From Hydrogenophaga aromaticivorans (lineage in GTDB: Bacteria > Pseudomonadota > Gammaproteobacteria > Burkholderiales > Burkholderiaceae_C), in contig NZ_VYGV01000016.1 in NCBI RefSeq assembly GCF_013387465.1, positions 182,872 through 246,871 of the forward strand: 64,000 bases of DNA, read 5' to 3'. The notes under the pieces are model-generated. The model was given only the letters and a program-made list of their open reading frames with translations, was not told the DNA's origin and ran no database searches. The position numbers were made by a program, and so were the translations under genes. Position 1 is the stretch's first letter, and each line of letters begins with the position of its first letter. Positions 18,995 through 30,320 of the stretch are shown piece by piece.

Positions 18995-20110
18995 GTGGTC
19001 ACGACCCCGCGTTCTTCGGCCTGGCCACTCGCGTTGCTGTTTGCGGCGCTGGTGGTGTATGCGAGCCTGTATCCGTTTCAGGGCTGGCGCATGCAGGGCG
19101 TGGAGCCGATGGCCTTCATGCTGGCGCCGCTGCCGAAGTACTGGACCGCCTTTGATGTGGTGAGCAACTTTCTGGGCTACGCCCCGCTGGCGTTTCTGCT
19201 GGCGCTGTCCCTGCTGCGCTCCGGTGCTGGGGGATGGTCCTGGTTGTTGGGCTTCACCTTGCCGCTTCTGCTGTCGTTCGGGGTGGAAACCCTGCAGAAC
19301 TACCTGCCCATGCGGGTGGCCTCCAACCTCGATCTGGCACTGAACGGTGCCGGTGCGCTGCTGGGTGCGACCGCAGCCTGGATGCTGGAGCGGCTGGGTG
19401 GACTGCGCCGCTGGAGCCAGTTTCGGGCCGACTGGTTCGTGCCTGGCGCCCACGGCTCGCTGGTGCTGCTGGCCTTGTGGCCGGCAGCCTTGCTCTACCC
19501 GGTTTCGGTGCCCTTTGGCCTGGGCCAGGTCTGGGACAGGCTGGAGATGGAGCTGGCGAACCTGCTTGCGGAGACCCCATTTCTGGCCTGGGTGCCGTTC
19601 CGGGTTGAAAACCCGCTGCCGTTGAGTCCGCTGGCCGAAGCATTCTGTGTGGCGCTCGGGTTGCTGGCGCCGCTGCTCATGGGTTTCGCCGACATGCGTT
19701 CGCTGTCGCGCCGCGTGGGGTTTCTGGTGGCCTTTTTTGTGTGCGCGCTGGCTGTTTCAGGGTTGTCGTCGGCACTCACTTACGGCCCGGAGCATGGCTG
19801 GGCGTGGATCACGTCCCAGGCCTTGTTGGGACTGGCCCTGGCGTTCGTCGCCGGCCTGGCACTGCTCGCCCTGCCACGCCGGGTATGTCATGCGCTCATG
19901 CTGCTGTGCCTGGCCACGTCGCTCAGCCTGCTGAATCGAGCGCCAGTCAGTCCTTACTTCGACCAGTCGCTTGAAGTCTGGGAGCAAGGGCGCTTCATCC
20001 GTTTTTATGGCCTTTCACAATGGCTGGGTTGGTTGTGGCCTTTTTCGGCGCTGCTCTTTGGCCTGCGCGCCATCGCCCGACACCCTGGTGCCGGACAGGG
20101 CGCCCACTAA
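18995..20110 (+). CDS. VanZ-like family membrane protein
   Basis: 371 aa from GTG 18995, 9 bp after hemJ. It has about ten hydrophobic segments. The N-terminal half has the VanZ pattern: YASLYPFQGWR, DVVSNFLGYAPLAFLLAL, and LLSFGVETLQNYLPMRVASNLDLALNGAGALLG, with the conserved acidic and Asn residues. The C-terminal half adds further spans and is less conserved. VanZ proteins have been linked to lipoglycopeptide resistance and lipid flipping, but the role here is unknown. Cotranscription with hemJ is likely from the spacing. Confidence 0.83.
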   Translation: MVTTPRSSAWPLALLFAALVVYASLYPFQGWRMQGVEPMAFMLAPLPKYWTAFDVVSNFLGYAPLAFLLALSLLRSGAGGWSWLLGFTLPLLLSFGVETLQNYLPMRVASNLDLALNGAGALLGATAAWMLERLGGLRRWSQFRADWFVPGAHGSLVLLALWPAALLYPVSVPFGLGQVWDRLEMELANLLAETPFLAWVPFRVENPLPLSPLAEAFCVALGLLAPLLMGFADMRSLSRRVGFLVAFFVCALAVSGLSSALTYGPEHGWAWITSQALLGLALAFVAGLALLALPRRVCHALMLLCLATSLSLLNRAPVSPYFDQSLEVWEQGRFIRFYGLSQWLGWLWPFSALLFGLRAIARHPGAGQGAH

Positions 20111-20119
20111 AATCGGCGC

Positions 20120-20458
20120 ATGTCTGAAAACAAGTCGTATTACGAGCGCCACATCTTCTTCTGTCTCAATCAGCGCGAGGGGAACGAGGATTGCTGTGCC
20201 CGGCACAAGGCGCAGGCCGCCTTTGATCGTTGCAAATCCCAGGCCAAGGCCCAGGGTTTGCTCGAACCCGGCAAGGTTCGGGTCAACAAGGCGGGTTGCC
20301 TGGACCGTTGTGCCGGTGGACCGATTGCCGTGGTCTACCCGGAAGCGGTCTGGTACAGCTATGTCGACGAGAGCGACATCGACGAGATCGTGCAGTCCCA
20401 TTTGCGCGACGGCGTGGTGGTGCAGCGGCTGCTGACCCCGCCGGACGTTGGACGCTGA
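20120..20458 (+). CDS. Thioredoxin-like [2Fe-2S] ferredoxin
   Basis: 112 aa. Cys15, Cys25 or Cys26, Cys60 and Cys64 (HIFFCLNQ, EDCCARH, AGCLDRCAGGP) match the cluster ligands of the NuoE/Shethna-type thioredoxin-like ferredoxins. The GPIAVVYPEAVWYSYVDESDIDEI ending is typical of the small cytosolic members found in proteobacteria. Electron partner unknown. It begins 9 bp after the VanZ-like gene and precedes a hydrolase gene by 65 bp. Confidence 0.9.
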   Translation: MSENKSYYERHIFFCLNQREGNEDCCARHKAQAAFDRCKSQAKAQGLLEPGKVRVNKAGCLDRCAGGPIAVVYPEAVWYSYVDESDIDEIVQSHLRDGVVVQRLLTPPDVGR

Positions 20459-20523
20459 ATGCGCTCGCCCGACTGTCGAGTTCTCGTGCAGGTCGCCGAT
20501 GCCAGGCTGTCCGGGGCGCACCG

Positions 20524-21147
20524 ATGAACGCCCAGACCGAATACCTGCTGCAGGATGGTCCGGCCGGTGTGCTGGAAGTCGCGATGGACCGGCCTTCGGG
20601 CGACGCGGTCGGGATCGCGGTGCTGGCCCACCCGCACCCGCTGCATGGCGGCACACTGAGCAACAAGGTTGTCCAGACCCTCGCGCGCGCCTGCGTGCTG
20701 GCGGGCTGGACGGCTGTCCGCTTCAACTTCCGCGGCGTCGGGCGCAGTGAGGGGGCCTACGACGAGGGTCGTGGCGAGTTGGCCGATCTGTTGTCGGTGA
20801 TCGAAGCGCAGGCGCCATCTGGTCCCTTGTGTCTGTCCGGGTTTTCATTCGGGGCGTTCGTCACCAGCCATGCGGCCCGCCAGCTCCATGCGCAACGCGA
20901 GATCCGGCGCCTGATTCTGGTGGGCACGGCCGCCAGCCGATTTGAAGTCGCTCCGGTGGCTGAGGAACTTCACCCGCGCACCCTGGTCATCCATGGCGAG
21001 CAGGACGACACGGTGCCTTTGGCTTCGGTCATGGACTGGGCGCGGCCCCAGGTGTTGCCTGTGCTGGTGGTGCCCGGTGGCGGCCACTTTTTTCACGGGC
21101 AGTTGCCGTTGCTGCGCGAATTGGTCCTGCGCCATCTGCACGCCTGA
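20524..21147 (+). CDS. Alpha/beta hydrolase (small serine hydrolase type)
   Basis: 207 aa from ATG 20524. AHPHPLHGGTLSNKVVQTLAR at about residue 40, the FNFRGVGRSEG loop, the nucleophile motif GFSFGAF (Ser, in place of GxSxG with a Phe), HGEQDDTVPL (Asp) and PGGGHFFHG (His) give a complete triad. This AHPHP-type subgroup is widespread in proteobacteria and of unknown substrate. It follows the ferredoxin gene and precedes the D,D-carboxypeptidase gene. Confidence 0.9.
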   Translation: MNAQTEYLLQDGPAGVLEVAMDRPSGDAVGIAVLAHPHPLHGGTLSNKVVQTLARACVLAGWTAVRFNFRGVGRSEGAYDEGRGELADLLSVIEAQAPSGPLCLSGFSFGAFVTSHAARQLHAQREIRRLILVGTAASRFEVAPVAEELHPRTLVIHGEQDDTVPLASVMDWARPQVLPVLVVPGGGHFFHGQLPLLRELVLRHLHA

Positions 21148-21191
21148 AGCGGCCGCCCCTTTCCCCCATTTTTTATTTCAGGAACCGGATT

Positions 21192-22370
21192 TTGTTGCGT
21201 CGATTGTTTTCCCGTGCTTTGTTTCTGTTGGCCGCTGCGGTGGCGTTTTCGGCCTCTGCCCAGGTGCCCCAGCCGCCCGAAGTGGCGGCCCGCGCCTATT
21301 TGCTGATGGATGTGACCTCGGGCCAGGTGCTGGCGTCGAAAGACCCCGATCTGGCGGTGGAGCCGGCGTCTCTCACCAAGCTGATGACCGCCTACATCGT
21401 GTTTGATGCCCTGAAGACGGGCAAGCTCAGTCTGACCCAGACTTTGCCAGTGAGTGAGCGGGCCTGGAAAATGCCGGGTTCGCGCATGTTCATCGATCCC
21501 AAGATGCAGGTACCCGTGGAAGATTTGGTCAAAGGCATGATCGTGCAGTCGGGCAACGATGCCACCGTAGCGCTGGCTGAGGGATTGGGCGGCAGCGTGG
21601 AGCGTTTTGTGCAGCTGATGAACCAGCAGGCGAAAGCCTTGGGCATGAACGCCAGCGGCTTCAAGAATCCCGAAGGCCTTACCGAGGCAGGTCACACCAC
21701 CACCGCCCGCGACCTGGCCACGCTCGCCACCCGCCTGATGCGCGATTTCCCCGACTTCGTGCCCTATTACGCCATTCAGCGCTACCGTTATCCCGGCACC
21801 CCTGCCGCCAACGACACCAACCGCAATCTGCTGCTGTTTCGCGACCCCAGTGTGGACGGCCTGAAGACCGGTCACACCAGTGCCGCGGGCTATTGCCTGG
21901 TCGCCACCGCCCATCGGGCCGTACCCGCCTTGGGCAGCGGGCCGCAGGGGCAGCGGCGTCTGTTGAGCGTGCTGTTGGGCGCTTCGAGCGAAAACGCCCG
22001 CGCCGCCGAAAGCCAGAAGTTGCTGAACTGGGGCTACACCGCGTTTGATGCCGTGCGCCTGTCCCCTGTTGGCGAGCCGCTGGTATCGCCGCGCGTCTGG
22101 AAAGGCAAGGCGGAAGTCGTCAAGCTGGGCCGGCCCGAGGGTGTTGTGGTGTCCGTTCCTGCTGGCGAGGGTGCGAGGCTGAAGACCGAGGTCACCCGCC
22201 CGGAACCTTTGGTCGCGCCTTTGATGCGCGGCCAGGCGGTGGGCATTCTGAAGGTGAGTCTGGCCAACGGTACGCCGGTGGCCGAGGTGCCGCTGAGCGT
22301 GCTGGAGACGGTCGAGGAGAGCGGTGTCTTCGGCCGGGCCTGGGACGCTGTGCGCCTCTGGATTCAGTAA
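21192..22370 (+). CDS. Serine-type D-Ala-D-Ala carboxypeptidase (PBP5/6 family)
   Basis: 392 aa starting at TTG 21192, with AGGA at 21179-21182. Signal peptide to about residue 23 (SASAQ). The active-site motifs are complete: Ser60-x-x-Lys63 (SLTK), Ser120-Gly-Asn122 and Lys225-Thr-Gly. A C-terminal PBP5 domain (about 290-375) and a short amphipathic end (AWDAVRLWIQ) for membrane anchoring follow. It trims the terminal D-Ala of peptidoglycan pentapeptides in the periplasm. E. coli has dacA, dacC and dacD paralogues; which one this matches best cannot be told by eye. Confidence 0.95.
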   Translation: MLRRLFSRALFLLAAAVAFSASAQVPQPPEVAARAYLLMDVTSGQVLASKDPDLAVEPASLTKLMTAYIVFDALKTGKLSLTQTLPVSERAWKMPGSRMFIDPKMQVPVEDLVKGMIVQSGNDATVALAEGLGGSVERFVQLMNQQAKALGMNASGFKNPEGLTEAGHTTTARDLATLATRLMRDFPDFVPYYAIQRYRYPGTPAANDTNRNLLLFRDPSVDGLKTGHTSAAGYCLVATAHRAVPALGSGPQGQRRLLSVLLGASSENARAAESQKLLNWGYTAFDAVRLSPVGEPLVSPRVWKGKAEVVKLGRPEGVVVSVPAGEGARLKTEVTRPEPLVAPLMRGQAVGILKVSLANGTPVAEVPLSVLETVEESGVFGRAWDAVRLWIQ

Positions 22371-22461
22371 GCTGCGTCTGAAATGCGCGGCACGAAGACA
22401 CCTCGCGCTTGAGAAAGCGCTGTGCATCCGCGTGTGTTCCGGCGACTTTTTGCGTGGGCGT

Positions 22462-22490
22462 TTGTCAGAAGAACAAGCCCGTGCTACATT
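22462..22490 (+). promoter_or_regulatory. Sigma70-type promoter of the str operon
   Basis: TTGTCA at 22462-22467 and TACATT at 22485-22490 are separated by exactly 17 bp, giving a start site near 22497. The 60-nt leader to rpsL at 22560 contains a GGAATCTTCC palindrome at about 22503-22512. Confidence 0.75.
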
Positions 22491-22559
22491 AGAGGGCTTT
22501 TCGGAATCTTCCGAGAAGTTTTCGTTTTCGCTTTTTTAAACGTTTAGGGACGTTTCTTC

Positions 22560-22937
22560 ATGCCAACCATCAATCAACTCGTGCGCCACGGCCGGGAGGT
22601 CGAAAAGACCAAATCCAAGAGCCCGGCCATGGAAAACTCTCCGCAGCGTCGCGGTGTGTGCACCCGTGTGTACACCACGACCCCCAAGAAGCCCAACTCC
22701 GCTCTGCGTAAGGTTGCCAAAGTGCGCCTGACCAACGGTTTTGAGGTCATTTCCTACATCGGCGGCGAAGGCCACAACCTGCAGGAACACAGCGTCGTGC
22801 TGGTTCGCGGCGGTCGTGTCAAGGACTTGCCTGGTGTGCGTTACCACATCGTGCGCGGTTCGCTGGACCTGCAGGGCGTGAAAGACCGCAAGCAGTCGCG
22901 CTCCAAGTACGGCGCGAAGAAGCCCAAGGCCAAATAA
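22560..22937 (+). CDS. rpsL: 30S ribosomal protein S12
   Basis: 125 aa, standard length. It contains [13 protein letters not shown] and the decoding-centre region [13 protein letters not shown]; Lys in PKKPNS, the streptomycin-resistance position, is wild type, suggesting no resistance mutation there. S12 is part of the 30S A site. It is the first gene of the str operon, transcribed from the promoter at 22462-22490, with rpsG 153 bp downstream. Confidence 0.99.
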   Translation: MPTINQLVRHGREVEKTKSKSPAMENSPQRRGVCTRVYTTTPKKPNSALRKVAKVRLTNGFEVISYIGGEGHNLQEHSVVLVRGGRVKDLPGVRYHIVRGSLDLQGVKDRKQSRSKYGAKKPKAK

Positions 22938-23090
22938 TCCTGGTTTTTCGGTGTTTGGCCGGCCGGCAAGCTGTGTCGAACGTAGTGACCCCAAAACGCC
23001 ATGTCGGCGTCGGGTCGAGTAAGTGAGGGCCTTGCTGGGTTCTCGCGGTGTCTGAAAAGATGCCAACTGAAGCAAATTTGAGGTGTAAAA

Positions 23091-23561
23091 ATGCCACGTC
23101 GTCGCGAAGTCCCTAAACGTGAAATCCTGCCGGATCCCAAGTTCGGCAACGTCGAGCTCTCCAAGTTCATGAACGTGATCATGGAAGGCGGCAAGAAAGC
23201 TGTCGCCGAGCGCATCATTTACGGTGCGCTGGAGCAGATCGAGAAAAAGACCGGCAAAGACCCGGTCGAAGCCTTCTCCATTGCCATCAATAACGTCAAG
23301 CCCATGGTGGAAGTCAAGTCCCGCCGTGTCGGCGGCGCGAACTACCAGGTGCCTGTTGAAGTGCGCCCGGTTCGTCGCCTGGCGCTGTCGATGCGCTGGA
23401 TCAAGGAAGCTGCCCGCAAGCGCAGCGAGAAGTCCATGGCCATGCGCCTGGCCAACGAGCTGATCGAGGCCACCGAAGGCCGTGGCGGCGCCATGAAGAA
23501 GCGTGATGAAGTGCACCGCATGGCCGAAGCCAACAAGGCTTTCAGCCACTTCCGCTTCTAA
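23091..23561 (+). CDS. rpsG: 30S ribosomal protein S7
   Basis: 156 aa. [19 protein letters not shown] and the C-terminal [21 protein letters not shown] are diagnostic. S7 nucleates assembly of the 30S head by binding 16S rRNA; in E. coli it is also the translational repressor of the str operon. The 153-bp gap before it contains no other gene and could hold the S7 binding target, though I could not fold it. Confidence 0.99.
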   Translation: MPRRREVPKREILPDPKFGNVELSKFMNVIMEGGKKAVAERIIYGALEQIEKKTGKDPVEAFSIAINNVKPMVEVKSRRVGGANYQVPVEVRPVRRLALSMRWIKEAARKRSEKSMAMRLANELIEATEGRGGAMKKRDEVHRMAEANKAFSHFRF

Positions 23562-23585
23562 GTTCCGCTTTTCCCAGTCATCCAA

Positions 23586-23624
23586 GGCGAGCCCGCAAAC
23601 CCCAGAAGGGGTGGCGGGCTTGCC
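23586..23624 (+). promoter_or_regulatory. Long hairpin between rpsG and fusA
   Basis: GGCGAGCCCGC (23586-23596) pairs with GCGGGCTTGCC (23614-23624), and CCCC/GGGG stack inside around an AGAA loop. No T-run follows, so it is not a classical terminator. It ends about 18 nt before the fusA start and could be an RNase-stable end or partial attenuator. Confidence 0.6.
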
Positions 23625-23642
23625 CAATTCAGGAGTATTTCC

Positions 23643-25745
23643 ATGGCACGCACTACGCCACTGGAGCGGTACCGCAATATCGGTATTTCCGCTCACATCG
23701 ACGCCGGCAAGACCACCACGACCGAGCGCATTCTTTTCTACACGGGTGTGAACCACAAGATCGGTGAAGTGCACGATGGTGCCGCCACCATGGACTGGAT
23801 GGAGCAGGAGCAGGAGCGTGGCATCACGATCACTTCTGCCGCTACGACCTGCTTCTGGAAGGGCATGGACCTGTCCTTCCCCGAGCACCGCATCAACATC
23901 ATCGACACCCCCGGCCACGTGGACTTCACCATCGAGGTGGAGCGTTCCATGCGCGTGCTTGACGGAGCCTGCATGGTGTACTGCGCCGTGGGCGGTGTTC
24001 AGCCCCAGTCGGAAACCGTCTGGCGCCAGGCCAACAAATACAAGGTGCCACGTCTGGCCTTTGTGAACAAGATGGACCGCACCGGTGCCAACTTCTTCAA
24101 GGTCGTTGAGCAGATGAAGTTGCGCCTGAAGGCCAACCCTGTGCCGATCGTGATCCCGATCGGTGCCGAAGAGCACTTCACGGGCGTGGTGGATCTGCGC
24201 AAGATGAAGGCCATCATCTGGGACGAAGCGTCCCAGGGCATGAAGTTCAACTACGAAGAAATTCCCGCTGAACTCCTGGAGCAGGCCAAAGAGTGGCGCG
24301 AAAAGATGGTCGAGGCAGCGGCTGAAGCCAGCGAAGAGTTGATGAACAAGTACCTTGAAGAAGGTGACTTGACCGAAGAAGAGATCACCCACGGTCTGCG
24401 CGTGCGCACGCTGGCGACCGAAATTCAGCCGATGCTGTGCGGTACCGCGTTCAAGAACAAGGGTGTGCAGCGCATGCTCGACGCCGTGATCGAACTGATG
24501 CCCTCCCCGGTGGACATCGCCGACGTCAAGGGCACGGACGACGACGAAGAAGTCACCAGCCGCAAGGCCGATGACAACGAGAAGTTCTCCGCATTGGCCT
24601 TCAAGCTGATGACCGACCCGTATGTCGGCCAGCTCACCTTCGTGCGCGTCTACTCGGGCGTGATGAAAAAGGGCGATTCGGTCTACAACCCGATCAAAGG
24701 CAAGAAAGAGCGCATCGGCCGTATCGTGCAGATGCACGCCAACAACCGTCTGGAAGTCGAAGAAATTCGCGCCGGCGACATCGCTGCCTGCGTGGGCCTG
24801 AAAGACGTGACCACGGGTGAAACCCTGTGCGATCCGGATGCCATCATCATGCTGGAGCGCATGGTCTTCCCGGAGCCCGTGATTGCGCAGGCGGTGGAAC
24901 CCAAGACCAAGGCCGACCAGGAAAAGATGGGCATTGCCCTGCAGCGCCTGGCCGCAGAAGATCCGTCTTTCCGCGTCAAGACCGACGAAGAGTCGGGCCA
25001 GACCATCATCGCCGGCATGGGCGAACTGCACCTGGAAATCATCGTTGACCGCATGAAGCGTGAGTTCGGTGTGGAAGCCAACGTGGGCAAGCCGCAAGTG
25101 GCCTACCGCGAGACCATCCGCAAGACGGTGGAAGACTCCGAAGGCAAGTTTGTGCGCCAGTCCGGCGGCAAGGGCCAATACGGTCACGTGGTGTTCAAGA
25201 TCGAACCCAACGAAGCCGGCAAAGGCTTTGAGTTCGTCGACGCGATCAAGGGCGGTGTGGTGCCTCGCGAATACATCCCTGCGGTTGAAAAGGGCGTGAT
25301 CGAAGCCTTGACGACCGGCGTGCTGGCGGGTTACCCGGTGGTGGACGTGAAGGTCACGCTGCACTTCGGTTCTTACCACGACGTGGACTCGTCCGAAATG
25401 GCCTTCAAGATGGCCGCCATCTTCGGCTTCAAGGAAGGCTGCCGCAAGGCCAGCCCGGTGATCCTTGAACCCATGATGTCGGTGGAAGTCGAGACGCCTG
25501 AAGACTACGCCGGCAACGTGATGGGTGATCTGTCCAGCCGTCGCGGCATGGTGCAGGGCATGGAAGACATGGTCGGTGGTGGCAAAGCCATTCGCGCCGA
25601 AGTGCCGCTGTCCGAGATGTTTGGTTATTCGACCACGCTGCGTTCCATGTCGCAAGGCCGTGCCACCTACTCGATGGAGTTCAAGCACTACGCCGAAGCA
25701 CCGCGCAACGTGGCCGAAGCCATTGTTGCCGCGCGCGCCAAGTAA
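23643..25745 (+). CDS. fusA: Elongation factor G
   Basis: 700 aa. The GTPase domain carries [13 protein letters not shown] (G1), DTPGHVDFT (G3) and NKMDRTGA (G4). Domains II-V follow, with the usual [14 protein letters not shown] and [12 protein letters not shown] blocks of domains IV and V. It drives translocation and, with RRF, ribosome recycling. AGGAG at about 23630 precedes the ATG. It follows the rpsG hairpin and leads to tuf. Confidence 0.99.
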   Translation: MARTTPLERYRNIGISAHIDAGKTTTTERILFYTGVNHKIGEVHDGAATMDWMEQEQERGITITSAATTCFWKGMDLSFPEHRINIIDTPGHVDFTIEVERSMRVLDGACMVYCAVGGVQPQSETVWRQANKYKVPRLAFVNKMDRTGANFFKVVEQMKLRLKANPVPIVIPIGAEEHFTGVVDLRKMKAIIWDEASQGMKFNYEEIPAELLEQAKEWREKMVEAAAEASEELMNKYLEEGDLTEEEITHGLRVRTLATEIQPMLCGTAFKNKGVQRMLDAVIELMPSPVDIADVKGTDDDEEVTSRKADDNEKFSALAFKLMTDPYVGQLTFVRVYSGVMKKGDSVYNPIKGKKERIGRIVQMHANNRLEVEEIRAGDIAACVGLKDVTTGETLCDPDAIIMLERMVFPEPVIAQAVEPKTKADQEKMGIALQRLAAEDPSFRVKTDEESGQTIIAGMGELHLEIIVDRMKREFGVEANVGKPQVAYRETIRKTVEDSEGKFVRQSGGKGQYGHVVFKIEPNEAGKGFEFVDAIKGGVVPREYIPAVEKGVIEALTTGVLAGYPVVDVKVTLHFGSYHDVDSSEMAFKMAAIFGFKEGCRKASPVILEPMMSVEVETPEDYAGNVMGDLSSRRGMVQGMEDMVGGGKAIRAEVPLSEMFGYSTTLRSMSQGRATYSMEFKHYAEAPRNVAEAIVAARAK

Positions 25746-25856
25746 GTTTCAGCCGGTCTGCGATCACGCGCCGCCCTGTCCCCGTGCGGGGCGAATCAGC
25801 AGTGTGGTGCAGACCTAAAACCGTGACACGGGTTTGTTCTTTCTAGGAATTGAAAA

Positions 25857-27047
<1,191 letters not shown>

Positions 27048-27058
27048 GGAGCATCCAC

Positions 27059-27373
27059 ATGTCTTCCAAGCAAAAGATCCGCATCCGCCTGAAAGCGTTT
27101 GACTACAAACTGATCGATACCTCGGCTGCCGAGATCGTCGACACCGCCAAGCGCACCGGCGCCATCGTCAAGGGCCCTGTGCCCCTGCCGACGCGCATGA
27201 AGCGTTTTGACATCCTGCGTTCGCCGCACGTCAACAAGACGTCGCGCGACCAGCTTGAAATCCGCACCCACCAGCGCCTGATGGACATCGTGGACCCGAC
27301 CGACAAAACGGTTGACGCCCTGATGAAGCTCGACCTGCCGGCCGGCGTGGACGTCGAAATCAAGCTGCAGTAA
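27059..27373 (+). CDS. rpsJ: 30S ribosomal protein S10
   Basis: 104 aa, with the typical [15 protein letters not shown] start and the [19 protein letters not shown] block. S10 is in the 30S head and also the NusE subunit of antitermination complexes. It follows tuf by 11 bp with AAGGAG in front, so it is read with the str genes, while a fresh promoter appears after it at 27406-27434. Confidence 0.99.
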   Translation: MSSKQKIRIRLKAFDYKLIDTSAAEIVDTAKRTGAIVKGPVPLPTRMKRFDILRSPHVNKTSRDQLEIRTHQRLMDIVDPTDKTVDALMKLDLPAGVDVEIKLQ

Positions 27374-27383
27374 TGCACGCATG

Positions 27384-27409
27384 GCAAGCCTGGCGAGAGT
27401 CAGGCTTGC
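27384..27409 (+). terminator. Hairpin after rpsJ (weak terminator or attenuator)
   Basis: A perfect 9-bp stem GCAAGCCTG/CAGGCTTGC with an 8-nt loop begins 10 nt after the rpsJ stop. Only a poor T-run (AATTT) follows, so termination would be partial. Its right arm overlaps the -35 of the next promoter. Confidence 0.5.
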
Positions 27410-27434
27410 GCAATTTCAGCCTGCTGGTTATACT
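27406..27434 (+). promoter_or_regulatory. Sigma70-type promoter in front of rplC
   Basis: TTGCGC at 27406-27411 and TATACT at 27429-27434 with 17-bp spacing. The predicted start lies near 27441, giving a leader of about 150 nt before rplC at 27591, long enough for r-protein feedback control. Confidence 0.65.
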
Positions 27435-27590
27435 CGTAGGCTTTTCAGGCCTTTGGTCTGAGAGATGATCGTTTTTTCGGTGCAGCCCGGTGGGTCCGGA
27501 GCGCCTTAACAATGTGCCGCAGCGCTGCCTCAGGGTGGAGGCGGGTACAACATCAGCCCCGGCCAATTGAAGTCGGGAACGGAGAAAACA

Positions 27591-28265
27591 ATGAGTCTTA
27601 GCAACTCCCTCGGGTTGTTGGGTCGCAAGGTGGGCATGATGCGCCTGTTCACCGATGATGGGGACGCAGTTCCTGTCACGGTGGTCGACGTGTCCAACAA
27701 CCGTGTGACACAAGTCAAAACCCAAGCCAACGATGGCTACGATGCGCTGCAGGTCACCTTTGGTGCCCGCCGTGCCTCCCGCGTCACCAAGCCCGAAGCG
27801 GGCCACCTGGCCAAGGCCGGTGTTGAAGCGGGTGAAATCATCCAGGAATTCCGCGTCGCCTCCGACGTCGCTGCCCAGTACCAGCCCGGTGCCGTGGTGG
27901 CTGCCAACGCGATCTTCGCGGCTGGCCAGAAGGTGGACGTGCAAGGCACCTCGATCGGTAAAGGCTTCGCCGGCACCATCAAGCGCCACAACTTCAAATC
28001 CCAGCGCGCGTCGCACGGCAACAGCCGTTCGCACAACGTGCCGGGCTCGATCTCCATGGCACAAGACCCAGGTCGTGTGTTCCCCGGCAAGAAAATGACC
28101 GGACACATGGGCGATGACACCAAGACCATCCAGAACCTCGACATCTTCCGCGTTGACGAAGCCCGTCAGCTGCTGATGATCCGTGGCGCTGTGCCGGGCT
28201 CCAACGGCGGTTTCCTGACCGTTCGCCCCGCCATCAAAGCCAAAGTCAACAAGGGAGCTAACTGA
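27591..28265 (+). CDS. rplC: 50S ribosomal protein L3
   Basis: 224 aa from ATG 27591 with GGAG at 27579-27582. The [11 protein letters not shown] and [16 protein letters not shown] blocks identify L3, an early assembly protein near the peptidyl transferase centre; the Gln in [13 protein letters not shown] is the site methylated by PrmB. It is the first gene after the internal promoter and overlaps rplD by one base (TGATG). Confidence 0.98.
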   Translation: MSLSNSLGLLGRKVGMMRLFTDDGDAVPVTVVDVSNNRVTQVKTQANDGYDALQVTFGARRASRVTKPEAGHLAKAGVEAGEIIQEFRVASDVAAQYQPGAVVAANAIFAAGQKVDVQGTSIGKGFAGTIKRHNFKSQRASHGNSRSHNVPGSISMAQDPGRVFPGKKMTGHMGDDTKTIQNLDIFRVDEARQLLMIRGAVPGSNGGFLTVRPAIKAKVNKGAN

Positions 28266-28885
28266 TGCAAGTTGAACTCCTGAATGACCAGGGTCAAGCG
28301 TCGTCCAATGTGGACGTGCCCGAGACCGTGTTTGGTCGTGACTACAACGAAGCGCTGATTCACCAGCTGGTCGTGGCCTATCAGGCCAATGCCCGTCAGG
28401 GTACGCGAGCCCAGAAGGACCGTGAGCAGGTTCATCACTCGACGAAGAAGCCGTTCAAGCAAAAAGGTACGGGCCGCGCCCGCGCCGGTATGACATCTTC
28501 CCCGCTGTGGCGTGGGGGTGGTCGCATTTTCCCGAACAGCCCCGACGAAAACTTCACCCAGAAGCTCAACAAGAAGATGTATCGCGCCGGCATGGCCTCC
28601 ATCTTCTCGCAGCTGGCCCGTGAAGGCCGTCTGGCGGTGGTGGATTCCATGAAGGTGGACTCGCCCAAGACCAAGCAGCTCGCCGACAAGTTCAAGGCCA
28701 TGAACCTGAACCACGTTCTGGTGATTGCCGAGGAAGTGGACGAAAACCTGTACCTGGCTTCGCGCAACCTGCCCAACATCCTGGTTGTTGAGCCGCGTTA
28801 CGCCGATCCGGTGTCTCTGGTGCACTACAAGAAGGTGATCGTCACCAAGGGCGCCATTGACCAGCTCAAGGAGATGTTCGCATGA
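28265..28885 (+). CDS. rplD: 50S ribosomal protein L4
   Basis: 206 aa. The tunnel loop [20 protein letters not shown] with WRGGGRIF follows the family. L4 lines the exit tunnel and in E. coli represses the S10 operon through its leader; a long leader ahead of rplC makes the same control possible here. Its stop overlaps the rplW start (ATGA). Confidence 0.98.
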   Translation: MQVELLNDQGQASSNVDVPETVFGRDYNEALIHQLVVAYQANARQGTRAQKDREQVHHSTKKPFKQKGTGRARAGMTSSPLWRGGGRIFPNSPDENFTQKLNKKMYRAGMASIFSQLAREGRLAVVDSMKVDSPKTKQLADKFKAMNLNHVLVIAEEVDENLYLASRNLPNILVVEPRYADPVSLVHYKKVIVTKGAIDQLKEMFA

Positions 28886-29196
28886 GCGTCACGAAATACG
28901 ATGAAGGCCGTCTGATGCAGGTGCTGGTTGCGCCGATCGTGTCGGAAAAGGCCACACAAGCCGCCGAGCAATCCAACGCCGTGCTGTTCAAGGTGCTGCG
29001 GGATGCTTCCAAGCCTGAAATCAAAGCCGCTGTGGAATTGATGTTCAAGGTGGAAGTCAAGGGCGTGTCCGTGCTGAACCAGAAGGGCAAGTCCAAGCGC
29101 TTTGGCAAGTCCGTTGGTCGCCGCGACCACGTGCGCAAGGCCTACGTGACGCTGATGCCGGGTCAGGAACTGAACTTCGGCGGGGAGGCTGTTTAA
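28882..29196 (+). CDS. rplW: 50S ribosomal protein L23
   Basis: 104 aa, with [17 protein letters not shown] and the extended loop [23 protein letters not shown]23 sits at the tunnel exit and docks trigger factor and SRP. It overlaps rplD by 4 bp and is followed by rplB after 2 bp, indicating translational coupling. Confidence 0.98.
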   Translation: MSVTKYDEGRLMQVLVAPIVSEKATQAAEQSNAVLFKVLRDASKPEIKAAVELMFKVEVKGVSVLNQKGKSKRFGKSVGRRDHVRKAYVTLMPGQELNFGGEAV

Positions 29197-29198
29197 TC

Positions 29199-30023
29199 AT
29201 GGCAGTTATCAAGATGAAACCCACCTCACCAGGCCGTCGCGGCATGGTGAAGGTCACGCGTGACCACCTCCACAAAGGTGAAGGTTATGCACCGCTGCTG
29301 GAACCACAATTCCAGAAGGCCGGTCGCAACAACAACGGTCACATCACGGTTCGCCACAAGGGCGGTGGTCACAAGCACCACTACCGCGTGGTCGACTTCC
29401 GTCGCACCAAGGACGGCATCCCGGCCAAGGTCGAACGCATCGAGTACGACCCCAACCGCACCGCCCACATTGCGCTGCTGTGCTACGCCGATGGCGAGCG
29501 CCGTTACATCATCGCCCCTCGCGGTGTTGAAGTCGGTGCCACGCTGTTGTCCGGTTCGGAGTCGCCGATCCGTGTCGGCAACACCTTGCCGATCCGCAAC
29601 ATCCCTGTCGGTTCGACCATCCACTGCATCGAACTGCAAGTCGGCAAAGGCGCGCAAATCGCCCGTTCCGCTGGTGCTTCGGCCGTGTTGCTGGCTCGCG
29701 AGGGCATTTACGCCCAGGTGCGCATGCGCTCGGGTGAAGTGCGCAAGATCCACGTCGATTGCCGCGCCACCATCGGTGAAGTGTCCAATCAGGAACACAG
29801 CCTGCGTCAGCTGGGCAAAGCCGGTGTGAAGCGTCACATGGGCATCCGTCCGACCGTTCGCGGTACCGCGATGAACCCGATCGACCACCCGCACGGTGGT
29901 GGTGAAGGCAAGACCGGCGAAGGCCGCGCTCCGGTGGATCCATGGGGCAACCTGACCAAAGGCTACCGTACGCGCAACAACCGCCGTACGCAGTCGATGA
30001 TCGTGTCGCGTCGCAAGAAGTAA
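29199..30023 (+). CDS. rplB: 50S ribosomal protein L2
   Basis: 274 aa. The sequence has [20 protein letters not shown] and the C-terminal peptidyl-transferase-associated HPHGGGEGK, with the essential His. L2 is needed for subunit joining and peptidyl transfer. Gaps are 2 bp before and 12 bp after. Confidence 0.99.
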   Translation: MAVIKMKPTSPGRRGMVKVTRDHLHKGEGYAPLLEPQFQKAGRNNNGHITVRHKGGGHKHHYRVVDFRRTKDGIPAKVERIEYDPNRTAHIALLCYADGERRYIIAPRGVEVGATLLSGSESPIRVGNTLPIRNIPVGSTIHCIELQVGKGAQIARSAGASAVLLAREGIYAQVRMRSGEVRKIHVDCRATIGEVSNQEHSLRQLGKAGVKRHMGIRPTVRGTAMNPIDHPHGGGEGKTGEGRAPVDPWGNLTKGYRTRNNRRTQSMIVSRRKK

Positions 30024-30035
30024 AGGGTTGACAAC

Positions 30036-30311
30036 ATGACTCGTTCACTCAAAAAAGGCCCTTTCATTGACCATCACCTGATGGCCAAAGTGGAAAAGGC
30101 CGTGTCCACCAAGGACAAAAAACCCGTCAAGACCTGGTCGCGCCGCTCCATGATCCTGCCCGAGTTCATCGGTCTGACCATCGCTGTGCACAATGGCAAG
30201 CAGCACGTGCCCGTGTACATCACCGATCAGATGGTGGGTCACAAGCTCGGCGAGTTTTCGCTGACGCGCACGTTCAAAGGCCACCCGGCCGATAAAAAAG
30301 CGAAGAAGTAA
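30036..30311 (+). CDS. rpsS: 30S ribosomal protein S19
   Basis: 91 aa, starting [15 protein letters not shown] and ending [13 protein letters not shown], both diagnostic. S19 forms a complex with S13 in the 30S head. It lies in the S10 operon between rplB and rplV. Confidence 0.99.
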   Translation: MTRSLKKGPFIDHHLMAKVEKAVSTKDKKPVKTWSRRSMILPEFIGLTIAVHNGKQHVPVYITDQMVGHKLGEFSLTRTFKGHPADKKAKK

Positions 30312-30320
30312 GGACCAACC

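Noticed and set aside
22536..25688. A reading frame of about 1050 codons on the minus strand over rpsL, rpsG and fusA
   Set aside because: It lies opposite three unmistakable conserved genes and its His/Val/Gly-rich translation has no family features. It is an effect of high GC at third codon positions.
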